Positions 1 through 9,500 of a DNA stretch of 34,513 nucleotides are shown piece by piece; positions within the stretch are counted from its first letter, which is position 1, and each line of letters starts with the position of its first letter. The stretch lies in NCBI GenBank assembly GCA_045645205.1, contig JAZRIJ010000030.1:1-34513 (forward strand), in the 5' to 3' direction. The DNA comes from RGIG1995 sp045645205 (GTDB lineage: Bacteria; Bacillota; Clostridia; Oscillospirales; CAG-272). Under the pieces are notes generated by a model, which had not been told where the DNA came from, did no database searches, and saw only the letters and a program-made list of their open reading frames with translations. A program made the position numbers and the translations under genes.

Positions 1-24
1 GGAAATGATAATGTAAATTATTTA

Positions 25-55
25 TTAACAGAGAAAATTATGGTTGCATTATAAT
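25..55 (+). promoter_or_regulatory. Possible rpsB promoter
   Basis: TTAACA at 25-30 and a perfect TATAAT at 50-55. The 19-base spacer is longer than ideal, so the -10 is convincing and the -35 is not. The implied leader before rpsB is about 105 bases and contains a hairpin. Confidence 0.35.
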
Positions 56-91
56 ATAGAATGTGGTATTATATTTAGGCTTATGTAATTC

Positions 92-140
92 ACACACAGA
101 TTATGCTTTCGGTGCACAAATGTGTTCGGCGATCTGTGGT
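92..140 (+). promoter_or_regulatory. Structured leader ahead of rpsB
   Basis: CACAGAT at 95-101 is complementary to ATCTGTG at 132-138. Inside this lies a smaller hairpin, CACA 115-118 with TGTG 121-124. The structure ends about 12 bases before the GGAGG Shine-Dalgarno of rpsB. Ribosomal-protein operons are often controlled by the protein binding its own leader. That this leader binds S2 is inference only. Confidence 0.3.
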
Positions 141-168
141 GGAAATAACCGAAGGAGGACATTTAAAA

Positions 169-921
169 ATGTCAGTAATTACAATCAAACAACTGCTTGA
201 AGCAGGCGTCCATTTTGGACATCACACAAGAAGATGGAATCCTAAGATGGCTGAGTACATCTTCACAGAAAGAAACGGCATTTACATCATTGACCTTCAG
301 AAGACTGTTAAGAAGTTTGAAGAAGCTTATATGTTTGTACGCGATCTCGCTGCGGAAGGCGGTACAATGCTGTTTGTAGGAACAAAGAAACAGGCTGCTG
401 CAGCAATCAAGGAAGAAGCGCAGAGATGCGGTATGTACTATGTAAATGTACGTTGGCCCGGCGGTATGCTCACAAACTACAAGACAATCAACAAGTCTAT
501 TGATAGACTTAATAACCTCCTTAAGATGCAGGAAGACGGCACATTTGATCTTCTTCCCAAGAAAGAAGTTGCAAAGAGACTTAAGGAGATAGCTGATCTC
601 GAAAAGAACCTCGGCGGTATAAAGGATATGCCCGGACTTCCCTCATGCGTATTTATCGTTGACCCCCGCAAAGAAAGAAATGCAGTTCTCGAAGCAAAGA
701 AACTCGGTATTCCCGTTGTTGCTATCGTTGACACAAACTGCGACCCCGATGATGCAGATTACTTCATCCCCGGTAACGACGATGCTATTCGTGCAATCAA
801 GCTTATTTCTTCTGTTATTGCAGATGCAATCATTGAAGGCAAGCAGGGCGAACAGTTTGAAAGCGCAGTAGAAGAGATTACCGAAGCAGAAGAAGCAGAA
901 GACGCTGAAAAGGCAGAATAA
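169..921 (+). CDS. rpsB: 30S ribosomal protein S2
   Basis: This is the small-subunit ribosomal protein S2, which docks on the 30S head-body junction, often last in assembly. I chose ATG 169 because GGAGG lies 9-14 bases upstream. The same frame stays open back to 103, but those extra 22 codons overlap the leader hairpin and look untranslated. The resulting 250 residues fit the family. The N-terminus carries the typical GVHFGH and TRRWNPKM segments, and the middle has LFVGTKKQA, RWPGGMLTN and the DPRKE/IPVVAIVDTNCDPD region. The C-terminus is a Glu/Ala-rich acidic tail (EEAEDAEKAE), common in Clostridia. The gene is followed 36 bases later by tsf, the usual rpsB-tsf operon order. Confidence 0.97.
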   Translation: MSVITIKQLLEAGVHFGHHTRRWNPKMAEYIFTERNGIYIIDLQKTVKKFEEAYMFVRDLAAEGGTMLFVGTKKQAAAAIKEEAQRCGMYYVNVRWPGGMLTNYKTINKSIDRLNNLLKMQEDGTFDLLPKKEVAKRLKEIADLEKNLGGIKDMPGLPSCVFIVDPRKERNAVLEAKKLGIPVVAIVDTNCDPDDADYFIPGNDDAIRAIKLISSVIADAIIEGKQGEQFESAVEEITEAEEAEDAEKAE

Positions 922-957
922 TTTTAAAATTAACTGAATTGATCGGAGGAAATAAAA

Positions 958-1884
958 ATGGCAACAATATCAGCAAAGGTCGTGTCCGACCTCAGAGCAA
1001 AGACCGGTTGCGGAATGATGGACTGCAAGAAGGCATTGGTTGAAGCAAACGGCGACTTTGATGAAGCAATAAAAGTATTGAGAGAAAAGGGTCTTGCTGT
1101 TGCGGCAAAGAAGGCAGACAGAATCGCTGCAGAAGGTCTCGTAGATATTCTCGTTGAAGGCGATAAAGCGGCTATGATCGAAGTTAACTGCGAAACTGAC
1201 TTCGTTGCAAAGAATGCAAGCTTCCAGGCATTTGTAAAGGAAATCCTTAAGCTTATCATTGACAATCAGCCTGCAGACGTTGCGGCGCTTAATGCTCTTG
1301 TAATGGCAAACGGTATGACAGTTGAAGCCGCATTGAAGGACAAGATCTTCCAGATCGGCGAAAATATGTCTATCCGCCGTTTCCTCATGGTTGAAGGCAC
1401 AATGAGTTCTTACATTCACGGTAAGGGTACAACAGGCGTTATCGTTAAGTTCGTAGCTGACGATGCCGCAAAGAATAACGAAGGCTTTGCAGAAATGGCA
1501 AAGAATATTGCTCTTCAGGTAGCTGCATATCCCAACATTCAGTATGTTGACAGAGAAGCAGTACCCGCAAGCGCAGTTGAAGAAGAAATGAGCATTATCA
1601 AAGCTCAGCTCAAGAACGATCCCAAGAACGCAAGCAAGCCTGACCAGATACTTGAAAAGATTGCTACAGGCAAGCTCGGTAAGTTCTATGAAGCAAACTG
1701 CCTTACAGAAAATGCATATGTTAAGGATGACTCCATGACAGTTGCAAAGTATGTTGAGGCTTGCGCTAAGGAATTTGGCGGTTCTATTAAGATCGATTCT
1801 TTCTATCGCTACGAAAAGGGAGAAGGTCTCCAGAAGAGAGAAGACAATCTCGGTGATGAGATTGCAAAGATGCTCAATAAATAA
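958..1884 (+). CDS. tsf: Translation elongation factor Ts
   Basis: EF-Ts is the nucleotide-exchange factor that releases GDP from EF-Tu. The N-terminal UBA-like domain includes the signature TGCGMMDCKKAL at about residues 16-27 and REKGLAVAAKKADR. The core carries EVNCETDFVAKN, the segment that contacts EF-Tu and disrupts the Mg-GDP site. The length of 308 residues matches the standard bacterial form. GGAGG lies 8 bases before ATG 958. It is cotranscribed with rpsB, and a TPP riboswitch starts only 17 bases after its stop. Read-through from this operon could therefore feed the riboswitch. Confidence 0.97.
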   Translation: MATISAKVVSDLRAKTGCGMMDCKKALVEANGDFDEAIKVLREKGLAVAAKKADRIAAEGLVDILVEGDKAAMIEVNCETDFVAKNASFQAFVKEILKLIIDNQPADVAALNALVMANGMTVEAALKDKIFQIGENMSIRRFLMVEGTMSSYIHGKGTTGVIVKFVADDAAKNNEGFAEMAKNIALQVAAYPNIQYVDREAVPASAVEEEMSIIKAQLKNDPKNASKPDQILEKIATGKLGKFYEANCLTENAYVKDDSMTVAKYVEACAKEFGGSIKIDSFYRYEKGEGLQKREDNLGDEIAKMLNK

Positions 1885-1900
1885 TTTTTAAAAAAGTAAA

Positions 1901-1990
1901 TACTTGTCAGGGGTGCTGTTAAAAGCTGAGACGGTTGCTATAGAGCCGAACCCTTTAAACCTGAAACGGATAATGCCGGCGTAGGAAGTA
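1901..1990 (+). promoter_or_regulatory. TPP riboswitch (THI element)
   Basis: The conserved TPP aptamer blocks are all present in order: GGGGTGC at 1910-1916, GCTGAGA at 1924-1930, ACCCTTTAAACCTGA at 1950-1964 and GGATAATGCCGGCGTAGG at 1968-1985. TACTT at 1901-1905 pairs with AAGTA at 1986-1990 to close P1. The aptamer binds thiamine pyrophosphate. An intrinsic terminator starts within 20 bases, so control is probably by transcription termination of thiT when TPP is plentiful. I see no clear dedicated promoter in front of it. Confidence 0.95.
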
Positions 1991-2007
1991 TAAGATGTAT
2001 TGAAACA

Positions 2008-2049
2008 AAAGATCCCTGTCCGGTTTTGAGGCGGGGATCTTGTTTTTTA
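2008..2049 (+). terminator. Riboswitch expression-platform terminator
   Basis: AAGATCCC (from about 2009) pairs with GGGATCTT around 2033-2041, with extra pairs inside the stem, followed by a GTTTTTT run. It lies directly after the TPP aptamer and 140 bases before thiT. It is the likely OFF switch and also ends rpsB-tsf transcripts. Confidence 0.85.
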
Positions 2050-2185
2050 GGTTTTGTCATTGTTGCAAAAGTGGCAAAAAAATGACTTATAGTTGCATTT
2101 CAGAGCTCAAAATGCATACATAGCGACGGTGATTACGTTTTTTACATATAGAAACTATATCGTTTAGAAAAGGAATTGTTTAATT

Positions 2186-2797
2186 ATGAATAACAAAACA
2201 AAAACAATGGTCGAGTGTGCCATACTTATAGCCGCAACGGTTATATTATCGTTTATAAAAATTTATGAAGCGCCGCTTGGAGGTTCGGTGACGTTATTTT
2301 CGATGGTTCCGCTTATGATAATATCAATAAGGCACGGTCTTGGTTGGGGACTTGGTTCTGCCTTCGTATTTTCAATATTTAAGTTGTGGATGGGGGCAGG
2401 TAACTTTGCTTATGTTCCTACACTTACGGGAATAATCGTTGTAATTTTGCTTGACTATATCGCAGCATATACATCAATCGGTCTTGCCGGCGCGTTCAGA
2501 AAATTTAAATTTGCAAAGAATGAAAAAACAAATTTAACCGTAATTGCATTAAGTGGTGTGTCGCTTGCCTGTGTTGTAAGATTTATGAGTCATTTTGTAA
2601 ACGGCGCTGTTGTTTGGTATGAGATAACAAAAAATCTTGAGTGGAACGAATATGTACAGACTGTAGGTATGTGGCTGTATTCTTTTGTTTACAACATAAC
2701 ATATCTCGGTCCGGAAACGGTAATGACACTGGTTGCTGTTCCTGTTATTGTAACGGTTCTCGGTATAATGAAAAAGCAAGAGAAAAAAAGTATATAA
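2186..2797 (+). CDS. thiT: Energy-coupled thiamine transporter ThiT
   Basis: ThiT is the substrate-binding S component of an ECF transporter. It captures thiamine at the outer face and works with a shared EcfA1A2T module, which is not in this window. The 203-residue protein is strongly hydrophobic, with about six membrane helices as in the family. The N-terminal third has the family's APLGGSVTLFSMVPLM segment followed by RHGLGWG and KLWMGAGN. ATG 2186 is preceded by AAAGGAA. The TPP riboswitch upstream independently supports the thiamine assignment. The gene is monocistronic and ends at a strong hairpin. Confidence 0.95.
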   Translation: MNNKTKTMVECAILIAATVILSFIKIYEAPLGGSVTLFSMVPLMIISIRHGLGWGLGSAFVFSIFKLWMGAGNFAYVPTLTGIIVVILLDYIAAYTSIGLAGAFRKFKFAKNEKTNLTVIALSGVSLACVVRFMSHFVNGAVVWYEITKNLEWNEYVQTVGMWLYSFVYNITYLGPETVMTLVAVPVIVTVLGIMKKQEKKSI

Positions 2798-2803
2798 ACA
2801 TAG

Positions 2804-2836
2804 AAAACTCTATCCAATTTTTTGGATAGAGTTTTT
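2804..2836. terminator. Bidirectional terminator between thiT and the HIT gene
   Basis: AAAACTCTATCCA at 2804-2816 pairs with TGGATAGAGTTTT at 2823-2835. T-rich sequence follows on both strands. It serves the convergent genes thiT (+) and the HIT protein (-). Confidence 0.85.
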
Positions 2837-2867
2837 CTGTGTTTACCTTATAATTAAAGCGTATTTT

Positions 2868-3206
2868 TTATGCCAAGCCTTCGGGGAGTTTTTTTCCGCC
2901 GAGAATGTGAAAATGCATATGACCGACCGACTGACAGCCGTCGCTTCCGACATTTGTTATAATGCGGTATCCGTTTTCAAGATTGCATTGTTTTGCAATT
3001 TTTGGAATTGCTTCAAAAATTTTTGCCACAATGGGACTGTTGAAGTTATTTACATCATCAGCCGACTGGATGTGCTGTTTTGGAATAACAATAACGTGAA
3101 CCGGTGCCTGTGGAGCAATATCGTGAAACGCAAGAATTTGTTCGTCTTCATAAACCTTATTTGAGGGAATATCACCCGAAATTATTTTGCAAAAAATACA
3201 ATCCAT
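2868..3206 (-). CDS. HIT family nucleoside-phosphoramidate hydrolase (HinT-like)
   Basis: This is a histidine-triad protein of 112 residues, the length of HINT-type enzymes. These hydrolyse AMP linked to amines or lysine and act as cytosolic homodimers. The N-terminus CIFCKIISGDIPS is typical, with a Cys pair often used for zinc in this branch. PVHVIVIPKQHI forms the core. The active-site triad is at the C-terminus: H96-M-H98-F-H100 followed by ILGG. H98 is the expected nucleophile by homology to human HINT1. It has its own promoter on the minus strand at 3261-3289 and diverges from the giant adhesin gene. A housekeeping role is likely but no partner is indicated by context. Confidence 0.93.
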   Translation of the reverse strand: MDCIFCKIISGDIPSNKVYEDEQILAFHDIAPQAPVHVIVIPKQHIQSADDVNNFNSPIVAKIFEAIPKIAKQCNLENGYRIITNVGSDGCQSVGHMHFHILGGKKLPEGLA

Positions 3207-3260
3207 AATAAATTATCTCTCTTTCTGATATTAATAGTATATTATATTACTATTGTTTTC

Positions 3261-3289
3261 ATTTTAATTCAAATTACAGCAAAAGTCAA
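3261..3289 (-). promoter_or_regulatory. Promoter for the HIT gene
   Basis: Read on the minus strand, TTGACT (3289-3284) and TAAAAT (3266-3261) are separated by exactly 17 bases. The start codon is 55 bases further on. This is a housekeeping sigma-A type site. Confidence 0.7.
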
Positions 3290-3354
3290 TACAAAACAAA
3301 CAGAAATTGGATATTAAAAATCTTATATTGTATGCATTTTTTTAAAAAGAAGTA

Positions 3355-3383
3355 TTGACATGTTTATTTAAAACAAGTAAAAT
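3355..3383 (+). promoter_or_regulatory. Promoter for the giant adhesin
   Basis: A perfect TTGACA (3355-3360) is followed after 17 bases by TAAAAT (3378-3383). It leaves a leader of roughly 135 bases before the ATG at 3527. The leader holds a short CCAAA/TTTGG hairpin around 3437-3453. I do not recognise a known riboswitch in it. Confidence 0.75.
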
Positions 3384-3526
3384 ATACTTAATAAAATATC
3401 ATCACGAAGGTGTTAAGATAAAAGAAAAAAAACAAACCCCAAATTTGTGTTTGGCATAAAAAAATTACTATACCGAATTGTTTTAAACGCCAAATGCGAA
3501 AGTGTTTTGTTGAGGAGGATATAAAA

Positions 3527-6500
3527 ATGACAAAGACAAGAATTTCACAAAGATTATTAAGTCTTTTTCTTTGTTTGGTAATGATTGTTAGCTATATTCC
3601 GTTGGCTACTATGGCGGCGATAACTCCGTTGGCACAATCTGCTGTCATAGGAGCTGTTGTAGATTCCGGTACAGCAGATAGCTGGGAAGAAATGATGGGA
3701 ACCGCTATTGACGGCAACCGCTATGCCGGTCGTGTGTGGGTAGATAAGTCCGTGTACAAAAACGGCGACACTGCAATTCTCAACAGTAAGGGAGAAGATG
3801 ATTCATCTTTCAAGGTATCTCTCGAGGATGACGAGGCATTCCAGATTATCTTTTCAGCACTTGGTTCTACTATGACAACTGAGAGTACTGTTAGTTCTAC
3901 CGGTCCTATGGACGTTGTACTTGTGCTTGATACATCTACTTCAATGGATGATGAGGATGCTCAGGGGGTTACTCGCCTTGAACGTACTATTACTGCGGCA
4001 AACGCGCTTCTTGAAGATCTTCTTACCATTAACAATGTCCGTATTGCTATTGTTACATATAACAAGGACAGCGAAACTGTACTCCCGTTGGCTGCATACA
4101 ATAACGGAATTGAACTGGTAGTTACCGATTATTATAATAACGGTTCTTCCGATGCAGGTGTTGTTACCGCTTATGATAACAACAACAGAGTGCTTGGAAA
4201 GGACAACGGTTATACTCAGGGTACAAATTTGCAGTTGGGTATTGACAGAGGATTTAATATTCTTGCAAACGCATCTAATGTTGAGGGACGTATCCCTGTT
4301 GCCATAGTTTTAACCGATGGGCAGGCAAACCGCGCAAGTCAGGAAGGCTTCTATGAGATTTCAAGCCATAATGACAAAGATGGCACAAGTGCAAGCGACA
4401 GAAACCTTTATCTCAGCACATTGCTGAATGCAGCTTATACAAAGACAAAGATCGAAGCAAAATACGGAAAGGATGCTACCGTATATACTGTAGGCGTAGA
4501 TATTACAAACAATGTAGTAGCAAGACTATTAATGAATCCTTCTGATGCCAGAAACGGATTTAGCTCAAGCAACGCTAATACTGAAGTTAAGAGAGCTTAT
4601 GAGAATTTTCAGAAATGGGCAAGCGGTCAAAATGTAACTTATAACAATTGGACATTTAACCACAATTATCCCAATCAAAACGGTTTGATTACCGATGCAA
4701 AGATTGCTGCAAACATTAATTATGCAGATACATACTATGATGTTTCCAATGCGGATTTGCAGGATACATTCAAACAGATCTACGAAGAACTTTCTTCTGG
4801 CGTGTTCAACCCCATTTCAAGCAGTAGTTCTGTTGCGGGCGGAACCGGTGTTGATGACACTCCGTTGATATACGTTGACTTTGTCGGTCAGTATATGGAG
4901 ATAAAGGAAATTCAGGCTGTAACCCTTTTCGGAAACTCTTACGGTGTTGTGGAAATTGCAGACGGTATTTATACAGTTACCGAGGCTAACGGCACTAACC
5001 CCACTACCAATGAGGCGTGGAATACTGCCGAGGATATTCTCATTTCCGTAACAGAGCAGACAGACGGAACACAGAAACTTGAAATTAGAATAAATCAAGA
5101 AATACTTCCTATTATTATGGAGCAGGTTATCTCTGAAACTATAGGAGAATCCACTACCTCTACCATTACTGAATTTATGCAGGCTCCCTTGCGTGTATAT
5201 TACACAGTTGGAGTAGATTCTGACATTCTTCTTCCTAACGGCGAGGTTGATGTATCCAAAATTCAGGGTTACAAGTATATTGACGATACAGAGGGAACTG
5301 TATCTTTCTACAGCAATCAGTTTGGTGTTATGAATCCTGCCGATAATTCTCAGGTTGTTACCAAAGGGGATGCCCACGTCGGCTTCCAGCCCTCTGATGC
5401 AAACAGATACTATTACCATCAGACCAATCAGGGTATTTTTACAAAGATAACCAATAAGTCTAACGGCAGTACTGTTGATATTCCCGAAAACAACGAGTAC
5501 GGTATTGTTTGGGATGAATCTAAATATAACCTGACATGGATGTCATATGACGAGTATCTGGCTGCTAATGATACAGACAAGGTTTATACTTATGTTTCTT
5601 ATTACCATCCTACCGCAGATGCTACCGATGCTGCCAATGCAGCCGAGGAAGTAACCTATTTGGTGTATACCGATTGGGGCTATCTGAAGGAGTCTGTAGC
5701 GTTTTATGATGCAAACACCAAAACATATCTTAATAATGGCAAGGCTATTGCAGAGGATGCGGTAGCAGATACGATCAATGCTTATAAGCAAAACAATCCG
5801 AATGCGGAGCTTTACGCAGTGTTGGGCGTGGGATCTTTGCGTACCAGCCGTTTGCATAATATGAGGGTAGAAAAGACAGAAAATAATACACAGACTGCAA
5901 ATGACCGATATGCTCCTGAATATACCCACGATACCGCATCACAACACAACGGTAACAGCGTGGTAGTTTGGCTTGGCAACAACGGTAGGTTGACTGTCAA
6001 GGTTGATACAGGCATTGCTCTTACGAAGGCTGTAACCGAGTCTATTGGTAATGCAGACGACACCTATGCGCTTACCGTTACTATTCCAAACGGCGTTGTT
6101 GCAACTCCGATTGTTACTGACTCAAACGGAAATGATGTAACATCTCTTATTTCTACTTACAGCGGAAATGTTCTTACCGTAAATGTGAAAGCAGGAGAAA
6201 CCGTATATATCAGCGGTATTCCCGGTGGTACTGAATGTGAAATCGGTGAGGTTATTAACGGTGATTACTATGTCGAAAGCAAAACTGACAAGGTTAAGAT
6301 ACCGTTGGTGAGTGAGGCATTAAACGGCGCTTCGCAGTTTGTGCCTGCTGTAATTACCAATGCCCCCTACAAATACGGCAATTTATTTATAACAAAAGAA
6401 ATTACAAGTGATCACACAGTTCCCCAAAGTGTTTTTGATACTGAATTTGATATTACTGTAAATGTAGGCGCGTCTCTTGCAGGAAAGACATTTACTATTG

Positions 6501-9500
6501 AAGATAGCGCACAAACATCTTCTTATGAAAAAACTGTAGATTCCAACGGAAATATGACATTTAAAATTAAGGCAAGACAGACAATTGAAATTCTGCGCTT
6601 ACCTGTGGGAACAGCGGCAACTGTTACCGAGTCTGCGCCCGGAAGTCATTTTACAGTATCTTACCGTACCCGTAACCATTCCGGCGGAACTGCCGATAAT
6701 GATAATGCAGTTGTGATTCCTGCGAATGCTAATGCAACTGCAGTTATCATCAATAGATATACACCGAGAGCTACTACAGTAGACTTGGATATAAAAGGCA
6801 CTAAGAACTTTGAAGCCGAAGGCAGCCATGACGGCGGAAAGTTCGTTTACAAGGTTCAGAAATGGAATGGAACTGCATGGGAAGACATCAGCGGAAAGAC
6901 TGCCGAAACTCCATATGGCGCAAATGAAGAAGGAACGAAAACCTTTACTATAGAGAATGTTCTTGAAGGTATTACTTATACCGAGATTGGCACATATGCT
7001 TATCAGGTGTTGGAGGTAAAGGGAAATGTTACCAACGTAACCTACGACAGAACACTCTATACATTTGATGTTACCGTTACAGACAACGGCGGACAGCTTG
7101 TAGCAACGGTTACCGATTTGAATAATACCGAAATTACCGACGGTTCTTATGAGGTGACATTTAACAATACCTACAATACAGCGCCTGTAAGCATTGATAT
7201 TACCAAGGATGTTGTTAACAAATCGGGTGATACAACAGTTTCAAAAGCAGGCTTTGAATTTAAGGCAGTACAGACAGATTCCTCTTGGAACGCCTTGACA
7301 GGCAACGAAGCTTCTGACTTTTCTGTATTCTCTGATGCGGCAGGCGAAGCAAGGCTTACAGCAACCTATAATACTGCAGGTACTTATTACTATGTACTTA
7401 CCGAAATTAACAGGGGGGCTTACGGCTGGACATATTCTAACGCAGAATATCGCGTTACCGTTACGGTTAGCGGGAACAACGGTGAATTGACCGCAGTTTT
7501 GGATATTGAAAAAACCAATTCCCAAAATAATAATGAAAAAGTAAGCATAGATACCGCAGATGCCACAAAAGGCGCTGTATCTTTCGTGAACACCTATGAT
7601 CCGGAAGATGCTTCAGTCAATCTTGACGGTGCAGTTAAAAAAGTACTTACAGGAAAGACACTCGAAGCAGGGCAGTTCACATTCTATGTTTACAAAAACG
7701 GTGAACGCACTAACCCAATACTTACAGGTACAAATAATCTAAATGGTGATGTTCACTTTGTAGATTTTGACAAAGCGCTTACTTTTGAGGGAATCGGAAA
7801 ATATGAATACGATATCGTTGAGTACATTCCCACAGGCGCGGTTTATAATTCAGCTACCGGAAAATATGTACTAAACGGTATGAGTTATGATCCAACTATC
7901 TACGATCTGGTTGTAGAAGTATCAAATGATTCGGCTACCGGTAAATTGGTTGCAAGTTATTACTTTGAAGATTCTGTTTCAAATGTTGTAACGTTTAACA
8001 ACAGCTATAAGGCGACATCTACCGAATATGCATTGGGCGGTATTAAGGTTCTCAAAGGCCGCGCTCCAAGAGACAGCGAATTCTCGTTTGAACTGTATGA
8101 AGGAAACGTACTGAAAGATACTGTTACAAACAAGGCTGATGGTAGCTTTGGCTTTAAGTCGATCACATATACCGAGGTAGGTACATATACCTATACAATC
8201 AAAGAGGTTCGCGGTAATGTAACCGGTGTAAGCTATGACGGAGTAAACGCCCCCGTTACCGTAACTGTTACAGTTACCGATACCAATGGTGTACTGAGCG
8301 CTTCTGCGAATGTCAAGAATGCAGACATTAAGTTTGAAAACACCTATACAGCAAAATCTGCGCAGGTTACATTTAACGGAACAAAAGAGTTGAAGGGCGC
8401 AGTATTGGCAGATAACACATTTACCTTTAAGCTTTACAAGACCGACAATTCTTTTGACATTACTAATGGTTCCGCAGAGTTTCTTGCTACCGCTAAGAAT
8501 ATAGATGGTGCATTTGCATTTGCAAGAACATTCAGTACTACCGGCACATATTATTTCGTAATTGTAGAGGATTCAACCGCAGAACCAATTGAAGATGTTG
8601 TATATGACCGTGCCCAGCACAAGTTTACTGTTCAGGTCAGCGACATAGGTGATGGACAACTCAAGGCAGTTGTTACAAATATGATTACCGGAGTTTCCAC
8701 CGAGTCTGCTGCTTCCGTGTCCACGGGCGTTGCGTTTACCAATGCAACATTTGATGAGGTTACAGAGAAAGAAGTTTATCTCGCAGGCAATGCTACTACC
8801 GAAATTGATGGCAAAAAGGTCAAAGCAGGCGATATACTGACTTATTTCATCACCTACACCAACTATACCGGTGAAAATGTTGTTGTAGACATTATGGATA
8901 CTATTCCCGAACATACTTCTTATGTGGAGGGTTCAGCTTCCCACAACGGAACATATGCCGGAACTCATGTAAACTGGGTTATTAATGTAGCAAAAGGCGA
9001 AAGTGTAACGGTTTCCTTTAATGTTAAGGTGGACGAGACTGAGGCAATTGTTGCCAATACCGCAGTTGTTCGTGACGGTGTAAATATTTACAATACAAAT
9101 GAGGTTGTAAACCATACGGTTGAGAAGGAATTGGAGAAGGAAGTATTCTCACCGTCAGATATTACCGCAAACATTGACGGCAAAAAGGTATACGCGGGTG
9201 ACGAACTTATTTATAAAATAAGCTTTACCAATGCTTCCGGCAGTGCTGTTGATATTAAGATTACTGACGATATTCCCAAGAATACGACATATGTTGCAGA
9301 TTCTGCCGACAATGGCGGTGTGTACAGCAACGGCACTATCGTTTGGAAGATTGACAATGTTCCTGCTTGGTCTACAGTAACGGTTGCATTCAAGGTTACC
9401 GTTAATTCCGATATCGGCGCTGTAACCATCAAGAATCAGGCGACAGCAACAGACGGAACAAATAACTACGAAACTGAGTGGGTCACCAACTACACGGTTG

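Noticed and set aside
477..734. Minus-strand frames opposite rpsB, tsf, prfB and alaS
   Set aside because: All lie opposite clear conserved genes, lack SDs and show no domain, so they are shadows.
3391..3526. Riboswitch in the adhesin leader
   Set aside because: The leader has short hairpins only. I checked by eye for c-di-GMP and other common aptamer words and found none.
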